A stretch of DNA of 64,000 nt, from positions 4,685,897-4,749,896 of the forward strand of contig OZ007516.1 of assembly GCA_963931865.1 (NCBI GenBank). The letters run 5' to 3'. A program made the position numbers and the translations under genes. Each line of letters opens with the position of its first letter. Position 1 is the stretch's first letter. Below, one piece after another: positions 22,549 to 35,900 of this stretch. The stretch comes from Axinella damicornis. Taxonomy: Eukaryota; Porifera; Demospongiae; Axinellida; Axinellidae. A model generated the notes under the pieces. The model saw only the letters and a program-made list of their open reading frames with translations, was not told the DNA's origin and did not search any database.

Positions 22549-25500
22549 ACACACACACTCACTCACTCACTCGCTGCACCCACACTAAACACTTAGGGTG
22601 CTAAAGGACAGAAGGGAGAGCCTGGATTGCAAGGATCTTCAGGAATAAGCGTATGGAATTCTTGTGCATGTAGCTATTACAAAATGTGTTGAATATTTGA
22701 GGTGAGCACGAGAAAGGCCGCTCTATCGGTGCCATTTCCCTTTGCAGCTCATGATTATTGCATTTCTATAATTTATGTCTTCGTATTTTATCTTTATTAT
22801 TATGACTTCAATGTACCTCTAGGGTTCTCCAGGTCTGCCTGGTACACCTGGCCGTTCTGGCCCTTCTGGACAACGGGTGGGAATTTGATTGTTATTTAGA
22901 CCTTATCATCTAGATTAACATCAGTGTGAGCAGAGGTCGAAATAACGTGGTCATCGGTCAATTTCGGTACAGTTAGCTAAATTGACCACGCACTAATGCA
23001 CTTTTTCGGTATAGGCGTGACCAATCAACATGCGATCACCTAAGTGCATGCATGACCCATGTGACTGTACCTTGTTCGAATCAGCCAATTTCTTTTTTCT
23101 CTCTTTCTTTATGCATGAGTTCTAGTCAACCAAATTTTTTTCCTTCCCAATACATACATTGAACATGGATTTGAATCTAGCTGGAGAAACATGCTTTCAT
23201 GCTCTTTTGATTTATATTTGGTGACGGGCATGACCTAGCATATTTGTAAATGATCAATCTAAATCTAAAGTGCTTGACTGCTCAACATGTAATCCTAATT
23301 TCGACCTCTGTCCGAGTACAATTTGAGTGATAGCAACTGATAATTCATTCCCAATTTTGAAGCCACAGCATGTCCCGTGAAATTATGTCATTTGCTATTG
23401 CAGGGTCCACCTGGTGAAAGGGGAGCAGAGGGTGGCCGAGGGATGCCTGGAGAGGATGCTGTTGCTGGAGCTGAGGGGCCACCTGGGGCAAAGGTAGGCA
23501 GTTCAAAGTCCTACACACAAACTAGCATGTCATTGTGGAAGTGGTGACATTTGGCACTCCCAGATAGCAAATTGGATACTGTATAGTATATGTATCCTAA
23601 CTTTAGCCATCTGCCACACAATTCAAAACCACCACCAAAATTCATTAATAGGAGGGAGCTCAATCGAGCCCCACATGTACAATGGTGTCTTTTCCTCGGG
23701 TTGGGGATTCAATAGTCTGAAAGTTAATCAACCTCATAGAATGCCGGAAAGCAAATTCTGACTTCATTGTCCTGCGCTCACTGACTCAAATGCATAGCAG
23801 GAGCTCACCTTGGTGGCAGGGCTATTGTCTTCCCATTGGCTGCCGCCATTGCTCTCTTGGAGCTAAAGTAGTATGTGACATTATATAATGGGTAGGGTTT
23901 CGTTATCAGAGTGAGCTACTTAATCAATAGCTTCAATCTCTTCTGTAGCACAATCAAATTACCAGTAGAAGAACCAGTGCTCAACTTTCATGAAAAAGGG
24001 CCTCCAACAGGGATCTCTATAATAGCAGTTGTGACTCCCTGGCAAGGGTGCTGATCAGTGGGAAGTAACCCTGGTCTTCCACCATCATCTCCAAACTATA
24101 GCTGCATTTCTCTCTTTTCAGGGAGGTCAAGGAGTGAGAGGATTGAAGGGAGATGCTGGAGACAAAGGACAAGATGTAAGCCTGCCTTTAACTAGCTTCT
24201 GATGTCATGTACATCTACTCAGCATTACTAAGGCATGGGAAATCAATTTCACGTCACGCGGAGAATAAATTATAGTCTGCGGAAATATTCATTTAGTGTA
24301 CGGAGAAAGATAATGGCGGCGCGATGAAACGAGCAGAGTATAGTGTGTCTCTCTGGATGATAGTTGTAGCTTCGCTTTGTGCTAGTTGTAGCCTATACCT
24401 TTGGTAGTTGCTTGTGTGACTACGTGGTGCTGCTCCTGTGTGGATTTCGAACGGTAGTATATGCCTGAACTTTACACTGTGTGCTGCCGACTGTGTACAT
24501 GGAAAGTGTTGGACGAAAGGCGGAGGTGAAGAACGCTACACAAAGTTGTCGGATATGGCTTGGGGGGTTGAGTATGAATCGGCAATAGCAAAACTTGCTA
24601 CATGGAAGTGAGTTCACCGTTGATACTCGTTTATGGGCGTGCTTTGTGTCGTAACGCTACTCGATGTTGATGACTTTCGGCGTCCAGCAGGAGTGTTGTT
24701 GGTGACTGCCGATTCATGTAGATGGTTCCGTGTGTAGTACCATGAGCTGAACGTGTACAGAAAGTTTGGTCGCCGACAAAAGTTGTCTTCACCTCCGCCT
24801 TTTGTGATTTATTCTTAAATATTGGACGATTGATGTGGGCCGCAATTACTAGCCACGCCCACATATGGGGTTTCCACGGTAACGTGCATATAGCTTGGGG
24901 TGTCTATTATATAGGTATCATCATACTCCATCTGATTCCTTGTACTTTACAAAATATTGATGAAAGTGTACCTGTATGTCTAGAACTCAAATTATGCCAG
25001 TCCCATGCCTTAGTTCGCCTGAGTAGTGATTATTGTCTATGAAGGACCTCAATCCTGTTAGTGTTCAGCTGTCCCTGTTCAGTCTAAGGTAGTAGATCAG
25101 TTGGAATATGGATGACGCCTCTGGGCGATAGTACTTTACATTCTACCAGTGGTCATATAAAGTCAATGTTCCATGAGATACATACATAGGGATTAATAGA
25201 TAAACAGTAGATACATAGGAGACAGATGGATAAAATGGCACATTGGTACATAGTTTGATAGACAAGATAATAGATACAGTTAGACAGATAGGTAAAATAG
25301 ATGATAGATAATTGTAACCCACATTGTTCTTATTTGTTCCTGTAAGTACGTATTTTCCCCCTCGTGCAGGGCACTCCTGGAAACAATGGTCTGCAAGGTC
25401 CACCTGGTATCCCTGGACCAGAAGTATGTCACCACGGTGATAGCTATGTAGCTGTATATATATGAGCATCTCTACATACACCTACTATTGGGGGTCAATC

Positions 25501-26135
25501 CACCACCCAAAGTTACTATGACAGTGCCTAATAATATTTGAACCCACACAATTCAGGCATGGAATAAGCTCTAGATTTGGTTGAGGTCAATTATAAGGTC
25601 CACACACACAGAAAACCGAATGGCAAAATCAACTTTCCCATGATATTACTACTAGCCTCATTAGGATTATTGAGCCAGGGTGGGTGGGTGGGTGGGGGGA
25701 TGGAAAGTAAGAGGTTTAAGGTGGCACATACTCCTTTACGTTAGGTTACCCCTTTAACCGTTGGGGCGCCCCGACGGTTAAAGGTAACCTAACGTAAAGG
25801 GGTATGTGCCACCTTAACACACAAATGGTGTACCCAAGCAGTAAGCCTACATGTAGGTCATATTGTAGGTTGAGAAGTTACTACTGAGGAGTCAAAGTGA
25901 CTTCTACTCCCAGCCAAGTGTAAAACTTGGACACTATTAGCCCATAATGTTAGGCCTTGTAGCAAATGCATCAAGCATGGAATGCCTTTCAACTGATGAT
26001 GTTGTTCTATTGCAGGGTCCCGCTGGGGGGATTGGGCAACGGGGCATCAGGGGGGATCCAGGAGCAAGGGTATGTTGTATTGTCCTTTTGGTCCGGTAGC
26101 AAAAGACCATCGTAGGTGCATACCCCTCCTCCATG

Positions 26136-26170
<35 letters not shown>

Positions 26171-29100
26171 CACACACTCGATCACTTGTGTGTAACTATA
26201 TGCACAACATGAGGAGGGGGAAGAAGTATGTCTTCCCTCCCCTCTCCTCCCCCTCCCCAACACACACACACACACATCCCCCTCCCCTACACATCTCCCT
26301 CCTTCCCACTCCCTATCACACATCTCCCTTTCTCTGATTCCCTTCATACACCCCCCCTCTCCCACTCCTCCCACATGTCCCTCCACTTCTCGCATCTCCC
26401 CCACTCCCCCCGCACATTCCCACTCCCCACCCATTGCATGATTTGAACCAAGCATTACAGAGCATCATTTACTTGATAGCCTCGTTCCCACCTCCAGTTA
26501 GATACATTTTTGAAAATTGATAGTCTTCAGTTGTTCCACAGTAGAGTTGCTACAGTTGAGGTTAAACTGTGAAGATTGAGAGTATGCCAGGTCTTTGGGC
26601 TGCAATACGCATGAGGGTCTAGCAGAACACACACAAAATTGGATTTGAACTGACCAATCAGCTTGCACTGTTGAGAGTGGACTTTGAGTTGCGTATCGGG
26701 TGCGCAACACAGTGTCAGTTTAATGTGGACCGTACTCATTGACTCCCAAACACACAATGACTAGGGTGCACAAGGTCCAAGTGGTCAAGTTGGTCCGCAA
26801 GGCGATGTTGGTCCGCAGGGACAGCAGGGCTCCCCTGGCCCGGAGGGACAAGTGGGAGCTAACGGTGACCCTGTATGTTTATTCGATCTCTACTTGTGTT
26901 TTAGTGTAGGATAAATAAATTCAATATTGGACACCATGAGCGATGACACAAGCCTTATGTATCTGCTAATTGGAGAGGAAGATACAGTGATACGTACGTA
27001 TACGTACCACGGACAAATAGAAAGGATCTACAGTTACGTATCTGACACTCTGGAAATGGTACCTCAACATCTTGTCCCGTTTACACTGGAAGAGTCCGAT
27101 ACTCATATGAGCCAAGTACTACTGCTTGTTCCTTCCCTGATACGCTTTTGGCAAGATTTCTGCACTGTTACAATGCCCTGAGATTGCTTTGGTCCACAAT
27201 AGCCATAGGCACTTCTTGCCTAGGGTCACTCTCTCAATACTCAGATGGTGAGAAGATGGTGGATGATGGTCATTTCTTGCTGCTGATGTTGGCAAGCATT
27301 ATTTATTGTACAGGAATACTTCCTTCTTTAGGGCACAGCAGGACTAAACGGTGACCAAGGAGAGAAAGGGACAATAGTAAGTGCTATAATTATTGTTTTC
27401 CATATAAAATTGAGTAGTAGTTTCAACTTTGTTTTAACGGGAAAAATGGTTTCGTGGTTGTTACTTTTAATGTTGATGTGTAAAAGTTCTAGTTTATAAC
27501 TAAAAGCTCTCAACTTAAAGTAAAATTTTACTACTGTTCTCAGTAGTTTATACTTTCATGAAATACATGACTGTTGAAAACTGCACATAAATGTATGGGT
27601 CATTTACAACCCTGCATGTGTACAGAGATACAACACTGCACAACAGTAAAGTGCCTTTTGTCTGTGATAACAGCTGCTTGTTCCTTCCTGAATGATTGAT
27701 TAGGGACTGAGAGGTCAGACAGGACCATCTGGTCAGCCTGGTATACCGGGTGCTCAAGGTCCACAGGTATGTCCACTAGACAGATGCTTATGTCACCATG
27801 GGGCGAGCCTGAGTGAGCAGCTAGACTATCACTGCTGAATTGTATCTTTGTAGGTAGTATTATATGGCCAGCAGTTTCATGAAGTGAGAGAGCATATTTA
27901 TATAATGGAATGTATAATGGAATGTACATATAAACGGTAACTTGTAGTGAAGAGTTTCCTGATGAAGTAATCACCCCTTCTATGCTCCAGCCTGGAAGCT
28001 CTTTCCGTGCTATCTTCATGCCAAATCCACATCCTTTTACGAACACATCTCAACAGTGAACTGGCCATACAGCGAAACGTACTCAGGCTCACCCCAATAA
28101 TAGTTTTATGGGTTGTGTAGCACAAAGTTAAATTGTTGTATTACTCATTTGTGTTATGTACTACTAGTGTTACAACAGTAGCAATGCTTTGTGGGTTATG
28201 CAGTGTCACACTGTGTAACAGTGATCAAACGTGATATTGTGCTTGATGACATACTGCATTGTTACATCGTACTATGTCACGTTACACTGTGTTACACTCC
28301 AGGGTCCAAAAGGTTCCCCAGGTGAGAAAGGAGGTCCAGGTGACGTGGGTCCTCAGGGTGATGATGGAATTGATGGCAACCCTGGAGGGAGAGGTGACCA
28401 GGGACAGGACGGAGAAAAGGGGCAGAAGGGAGAAGTTGGAGAGACCGGTGATTCTGGAGTGCAAGTGAGTAATACTTTCTCCTTAGTTTTGCTGAATACT
28501 AGTCAGATACTAACGCAGTCATATCCCATCGAAGAGCAGACTGAATGTGCTTTCACTATCCTTCTGTGGGTTCCATCAGTACAGTTTAGTGGTACTAATA
28601 ATACCTGGCTGTTGTGGTTTCTAATCCATGCTGGATCCCAGGATTTATTCCAGAATATATATCTCTCTCTCTCTCAAAGTTGTTAAGGTGCTGGTTACAT
28701 AGTTAGCCTGATGCTATAATCAAGTATGTGGGAACCCACCTTCACAGCCGCCATTACGTGCCAAAGTGTAGTCATTACCGTATCTTTGTCCGCAAACAGG
28801 ATAGAGGTTTCAGTGTCTCCTGATCGTACTTCATGCAGCCTGTATTATCACACCAACACAATGTAACACATTTTTACCATACCATTTAATTATAATAGTA
28901 AGACACTTTTGCACAATCTTGTAGTACCTGCCCATCCACATTAGGTCTTCAAGTACAAAACTGACTACACAGTGTAATGGTACAGGCATTGAAGTGAGGC
29001 TAATATCTGCATATAAATTTGCACATTATCAACTAGAAGTTTACTCGACTGTTTACCGACTACCACAGGGTGCTCAGGGAGTGGCAGGTGGAGCTGGATT

Positions 29101-29699
29101 ACCAGGACCAAAGGGACAACAGGTATGTAACGAGAATAGCAACTGACAGATGCTGGATAAATAGAATACCAGCTGTTAGATGGTTGACAAGTATGTGGAA
29201 CAATACTCAACCAGCCGAGCTCTCTGCCCTTTAGGCCATGTGTGCATGGACATGTGTAGCTTTGACTTTGTTGATTTTATTCTTGCATTGCCTGGAGATA
29301 TAATTGGTGATGCAAAATTTAGGATGCCAGTTAGTTTAAGTTAACACTCCACTGTCATAATCACCACCACCTTTCTATTTTTTCCCTCTCCCTTCCTCCC
29401 TCCGTCCGTCCCTCAGGGAGTGGTAGGACCTGGTGGTCCTCAGGGTGATCGGGGAGAAAAGGGAAATGAAGGCCCTGCTGGCGGGACTGGGGATAATGGA
29501 CCACCTGGAAGGGCAGGACCACAGGTTAGAAAGATACTGTTGAAACAACCTGTATGTAAAATGTTAGGTGTGCTATTAGTGCTGTGGATTTCAGATTTAT
29601 CAACTATTTAAGAGCTGGGATTCTTTTCAGACTTGAGAACTAACTATGAGTAACAACCTTAAAGCAAACCCTGTAATGTATGTGCACACACGTACCGCA

Positions 29700-29750
<51 letters not shown>

Positions 29751-32700
29751 ACACACACACACAGGGTGATGTAGGTGATGTTGGAGCTATAGGAGATAGA
29801 GGAGAGAAGGGTGAACCTGGAGACAGGGGACGTCCTGGTGCACCAGGACAAGCTGGCTTTGATGGCCTTCCTGTAAGACAGCTTGTATTCCAGCTGTAGC
29901 ACTCGTATTCACTGGTACCTAGCTATACAGCATCTGTTCCAGCCACCAAACATCATCAGATATATTCCAACTGTCTGTAGCACTCATTCGTATCCACCTT
30001 ATAGCAGCTGTGCATGCAGTATATATCTTTCGAACTATAGCACTCATACGTACTTATCCACTGTATAGCAGCTGTGCAGGCAGTATATATCTTTCGAACT
30101 ATAGCACTCATACGTACTTATCCACTGTATAGCAGCTGTGCAGGCAGTATATATCTTTCGAACTATAGCACTCATACGTACTTATCCACTCTATAGCAGC
30201 TGTGCATGCAGCATCTATGTATTCCAGCTGCAGCATCTATGTATTCCAGCTGTAGCAATCGTGTAGCATTATATTCCAGCTGTGCAACATCTTTCAGGTG
30301 TGCAGCATATATTCCAGATATAGCAGTGTACAACATCTCTCCCAGCTGTACATGTGTCACTTCTATTCCAGCTGCATTAATTCCAGCCGTAATGGTGGTT
30401 AAAGAATCACAATCCAGCTTGACGATGCAAATACTTCAGCTGTTGCTAAATCATAATGTCATATTGCAGCTGTACATATAATATTCCAGCTGTGCATCAT
30501 GCTCTGTATATTACTGTTTTATGCATACATACACATGAACATACACACATACGCACACCTACAGGGTCGTCCAGGTACTCAAGGTCCAGCCGGAGCAGAA
30601 GGGCCGAGAGGGTTGAATGGAGTCAGGGGAGAAACTGGAGATGCTGGTCAACAGGGTGCCAGAGGACAGAAAGTGAGACAAATATTCTGATAAATAATCA
30701 CTTGTCAGAGGAAAGTAGAGAATGCAATAGCATTCTCTATGTTTAGGGATGGCCAATGAAATTTAGAATTCACCATGTTGATGTACTATTAGGATAATGG
30801 CCAAAGAAGTTACAACCCCCCAAACCAAACATGCAGATGGAATGATACTGCCTAGCAGTTCACAAAAATATTTTCAAACGTTGCGTAGCTGATGCGAGCA
30901 AAGCTGTACTCGTAATATTTATTATTCCAACTGCAAAGTTGTTGCACAAAGAATTCCTGTGGAATTTAATGGAAGAATAGGGATGTAACCTTCATATGCT
31001 CACAGATAAAATACATCCACACACATCCACACACATCTACTGTACATACACACTCATGCACACACATTCATTCTTCCTAGGGATTGAATGGTGCTCAAGG
31101 TAGAGGTGGTGATCCTGGAGCCTCTGGCGATTCTGTAAGGTCCTTCAAGTTAGGCTGTCATGTCATTAGATAAAGTATGCAGGACATAACATTACATTTA
31201 GCCTGAAATTGTTTGTTTGTTGATGAGGGGCAACCGCACTTCTGGTATCCGTTACAACTGCTTGTAACTCGCTGGTAGCGCAAGCATTACAGCTAGTTCT
31301 GGTAGCCATTGCAACTTGCTATTAGTGCAAGCTAATATTACAATTAACACACATGTCATGTGAGGACCATGCTCAGTCGATCGATCGGGTCAGCAATGGT
31401 GGCCAAAGGTAATGCAAGAAATTATTACAGTGCTCACAACCTTGCCAGCCGGTGTGTTTTGACATATAAGCATCAGTGAGATCACAGCCGTGTGGTCAGA
31501 ATCTTTGTGGGCCATTCATGAGAGCAGTACTGGCAATGAAAGTCGAAGGGAGTGCTCTAGCAATGGCAGCCGATGCCACGACAAAAATGCTTGTATCTCC
31601 ACCACCAAGGTGAGTTTCTGCACCAAAATTGTACACGATAGCAATCACGACGGTTTATACGTAGTCTGAATCTTTATAGGCCATTCCTAAGTAGCTAGTC
31701 CAACGTTAATCAATTACACGGCACAATTTTTCCCCTACCAGGAGTGTAATTTTGGGCTACATATGTTGTGTTAAGCAGCATTTGGGTGAGTCCTGTAATT
31801 AACTTGATCCTGTGTAGGGTGTAAGAGGAGCTGATGGCAGTGATGGTCAGGATGGTAGCCCAGGTTCCCAGGTAAACTACCTTTGTGTTGTTATGACATC
31901 ATCACAATGTCATGTGATATCATGTTCTGTGCCATGTGGATGTAGTGGATGTCATGTGCTGTGTCATGTGATCACAATGCCACAATAAGTATATCAGGCA
32001 CTGTTGTCCATGATTTTGTTGTATGTAAATTCGCAATGTGTTGTATCTTCCTCTGCCTAAATGTTTACCGTAGCCGAGTCCAGCTACCTCGTGTATAACA
32101 TGCCATCTCTCACCTCCGTTGCTAGGGCCCAGCTGGTCCTGCTGGTGGTACTGGTACAGCTGGCCCTCCAGGACATCCGGTATGTTACCAACATCATTAC
32201 ACATGCTCTCTTTCCACCTCCCCCCCCCCCCCCCCCCCCCTCCCCCCCCTCCCCCCTCCCCCTCCCCCCCCCCCCCCCCCCCCCCTGCTCCTTCCTCTCC
32301 TCTTACACCCTATCCTCTCACATCTTTTCCCTCCCTCACATTCTGCTCTCACACCCCCACCACCTTGCTCCCTTCCATCCCTTAATCCTCTGCCCACCCC
32401 CTTCGCTTCCCCATACTCACTCCCCCTACTGCTCACTCCTGGCCACTCCCCCCACACCTCCACTCTCCCCACCCCCACTCTCCCCACTCCCCCCCACATT
32501 CCCACTCCGGGCCCCCACACGCCCACTCCCTCCACTCCCACTCTCCCCACTCCCCAACTCTCCTCACTCCCCTATACCCCCACTCTCTCCACTTCCTCAC
32601 TCCCCCTATCCCCATTCCCCCCACTCCTTAAATCTCTCCATTCATTTTACCACTTCCAAAACCACCATCATTGTTGTCTGCCCTATAATTATGTGATATA

Positions 32701-32933
32701 TGATCTGTGTTCCCTCTTCCTGTAGGGTGTCAGTGGACCTCCTGGTCCACCAGGCCCCACTGGCCCGATTGGTGCGAAGGTATGTGCTGTGGCTATAGTT
32801 ACAGTAACTAGTATAGCTTGTACGTATATGATCCCACTATGGCATATCTCAGAAAGCTCTCAAGAATCAGATGCGCACACATGCTGTGATGTATACACAC
32901 ACGTCTGCACATGTACCATAGTCTTGTGAAAGA

Positions 32934-32965
<32 letters not shown>

Positions 32966-35900
32966 CACTGTTGACGCAGGTAATGAGTACCATGTGTGAG
33001 ATGGTGACAGGCATTCAAGGGTTCTTGTTAGTTAGTGTGCTGAAACGGTGCATAGCTGTGGTTTCACCTCATTTCACTCGTGATTAACCAAACTGTCAAC
33101 CTGAGGGCAGTAGCGCTGCCAGGTCTGAATGCTTTATGGACGATTCACTTTCGAAGACTGCCATGGCATCGTCAGCTTACATAGCTGCACTAATGCAAAC
33201 AGCATGAGCGCTCTACCATAGATGAATGTGGAAATGATCAAAAGGGCACCCATCCCCCGTCCTCTTTGGTAGACTTGAGGTGTATCACCTGTGGGCACTC
33301 TTTTGTGACACTATGGTACACTCATATACACACATACTGTATGCACACCCGTGTGCACACATTCATAATTATACACTCTGATACACATGTACATGCCACA
33401 CACAGGGCGGCAGTGGTCCAGGTGGACAGAAGGGACTGAAAGGAGATCGCGGCTCAAAAGGACAACAAGGAGGCACAGGGCTCATTGGCATTCAGGGAGC
33501 AATTGGGGGAAAGGGTGACAAGGGGTTCAACGGACCACCGGGGACTCCAGGACAGAGGGGAGATAAAGGAGACACAGGCATTCGCGGGCCCCCTGGACCA
33601 ACTGGTCCAGTTGGCCAATCTGTAAGATATTAAATTTTAAATGTGATATCCCTTTGTGGGATTGTAGGTTACCTATTCTGCTGCGGTAGGATATTTACGT
33701 CCCATTGTAGGAATATATGTATGCCTGTTGTGATCAACAGACCATTGTAGGCCGGATTACTAGGTCAAAGTTCACTCAGAAGCCTACAATAAGTGTCAGA
33801 GTGCTTAGATGCATGTGCAGCGCAGCGCCAGTTTGCTGTAGCTGGTATCATTGCAGGATATTACTATGTCTAAGTTTTCTCAGAATTCTAGCATAATTCT
33901 GTCAGAGTGCTAATTATATAACACAGTACCAGCCAGCTTCTTGTTGTAGCTGGTACCATTGCTGTCTCCCCTCCCCTTCTCTCCTCTCCCCTCCCCTTCT
34001 CTCCTCTCCCCTCCCCTTCTCTCCCCTCCCCTCCCCTCCCCTTCTCTCCTCTGCCCTCCCCTTCCTTCCCTCTCCCCTTCCCTCTGTCTCCCCTTCTTTT
34101 CCAGGGCCGGCCTGGAGAGCTTGGTCGCCCAGGAGAGCCAGGTATACCTGGAGTTAATGCACCCCCCGGGCCGCAAGGTATTCCAGGTACTGACGGGAGA
34201 GATGGTGACAAGGGACACCCCGGACAAGCAGGACCTCCTGGACCACCGGTATGAAACATGTTGCACTTACAGTACGTGTCTTTAAAATTGATGCCGAGAT
34301 TCGAAGCGCTTTTCCAACATCAATTTGCGGTGCAGCTTCGCTGAAACTGGAGGGCATCTTCTGAAAATGGAAAGGCTTCTTCTGAAAGGTTCTTCTGATG
34401 AGTGCTAGCTTTGTACATACCTGAGAAAAAATGGTGCAGGGTTGAAGATCACCGGCAGCTGTCCAGTTGGATTAGAAGGGGGCATGACCTGACTGATGCC
34501 AGCTCACATTTGTGCTTGGAGACCAGAAAGTGGGACATCCGGAACGTTATACTGGGTGCTGACCGATGGCGGTAGAAGTTTGTCTGTCAGTCTGTCTGTG
34601 TGTGGACAGATCTTCCAGAACTTTGTTTAGACTTTCCGTAGCTGTGTTTAGGTCTTCCGGAGTTGCTTTTGTCATGTAAATCTGGCACCGTGACGGAAGC
34701 GGTTCTGCAAACACGCAACATTTTAACTCTTTGAGCGTGAACAGCGCCTGACAAAACTTCCTCTCATCGTGAACACTGTATTAGCTAATATGCCTACTGC
34801 AATTTCGTGAGCTGGTTTTGACTTGAGCATCAGCCACTCAGGGGTCAAAGTTGGGTTTACCGTGACCTAACCCAGTTCATAATCCAGTTGGAATGTTTCC
34901 AAACTGGTCAAGAGTTTGTACTATTCTGTCATATCTTCAGGGGCCAACTGGGGTCTGCCAGTCTTGTGGTAGAACCACCTATATTGGCAAGTCCGCTGAC
35001 CATGAGGCTACTTACGGCTCAGTCGAAAACCCTGCTACTTCATGCTGGGACTTGGCACTTGATTTTGAAGAGATTGAACTAAGTAAGCTACCATGTATCT
35101 AGCGGCTTACATTCACCGTCTGTATTAGTTATATGCTTCCTTGCTGGTTTGATGCACTCCTGCTGAGATGTTGTAGCTGTGCAGTGTCTGCTTTCGGTAC
35201 ACTGCCATCATGTGGTATTTGTCTTCCAGATGGTACATACTATGTTGATCCCAATGGAGGCAGCGTGAAGGATGCAATTGAAGTTGTTTGCAGGAAGTTA
35301 GAGAAGTATGACGGATGGTTCACCTGTGTCAAGCCTTCAATGGATAAAATTGTAAGTCAGCTATGCACCCTTTCAGCAGAAACATTCACTGCATTTGCAA
35401 TAGGAGTTCAGTTCACTATAAGCTGGAGACCACATATTATTGTTCAGAATTCATTGTCTTGAATCTGGGGGCCATATCACTACCTTGTAATCTTTCTCCA
35501 GGAAAGCCGCCCATTCACATATGGATTCAATGGCAATGCAAAGTACCAGCTCAGATCTCTTGCTGCTAGGAGCAGACAGGCCTTGCAGACTCTGGAGTAC
35601 GACTGCAACAAGGGCAGATCTGCTCGACAGCTCATTGGCCACAACGGTGCAGAAATCTCCGTGGCAGAGGCATCCCAAAACTTGTTGCAGACTGTTGATG
35701 TGGAACTCAACTGTGAGGTACGTGTGACTGGCACATCAGAGATTCAGAACCCCGCCCCTCCTCCACAAAGGCAAAGGATGGTGAAATATTACACAATATT
35801 TTTGCCTGAACGTAGTGGGCTTCAGCAAACCAACAAGATGGGTGTAATGACATTTGGGCGTGACTACTGCTTCACGGCCATCGGTCTTGTTACTGAGTGT

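Larger units (their letters stand above)
15462..22876 (+). other. Collagen exons 3-20: N-terminal part of the triple helix
   Basis: Exons: 3 15462-15515, 4 15647-15691, 5 15816-15869, 6 16375-16428, 7 16556-16609, 8 16710-16763, 9 16986-17084, 10 18157-18247, 11 18859-19019, 12 19566-19610, 13 19680-19797, 14 20041-20183, 15 20443-20550, 16 21297-21440, 17 21765-21872, 18 22396-22449, 19 22597-22650, 20 22823-22876. In exon 3 the Gly register is broken (TKA and DAV triplets), so the helix proper starts at GAQGPP, residue 58. From there every third residue is Gly through exon 20. GTPGER spans the exon 16/17 junction. Confidence 0.95.
23404..34248 (+). other. Collagen exons 21-38: C-terminal part of the triple helix
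   Basis: Exons: 21 23404-23493, 22 24122-24175, 23 25370-25423, 24 26016-26069, 25 26765-26872, 26 27332-27376, 27 27704-27766, 28 28303-28464, 29 29069-29122, 30 29417-29524, 31 29765-29872, 32 30565-30672, 33 31081-31134, 34 31818-31871, 35 32126-32179, 36 32726-32779, 37 33406-33621, 38 34105-34248. Two Gly positions are Ala: GCT at 23458-23460 (residue 562, GED-AVA-GAE) and GCA at 34159-34161 (residue 1042, GVN-APP-GPQ). GPPGER occurs in exon 21 and GDKGHP near the C-terminal end, resembling integrin-binding and helical cross-link contexts of other fibrillar collagens (inference). Confidence 0.95.

Noticed and set aside
32061..32696. 211-codon Pro/Ser/Leu-rich frame
   Set aside because: Runs through a poly(C)/CT tract in a collagen intron; only 32126-32179 is coding, and in the collagen frame.
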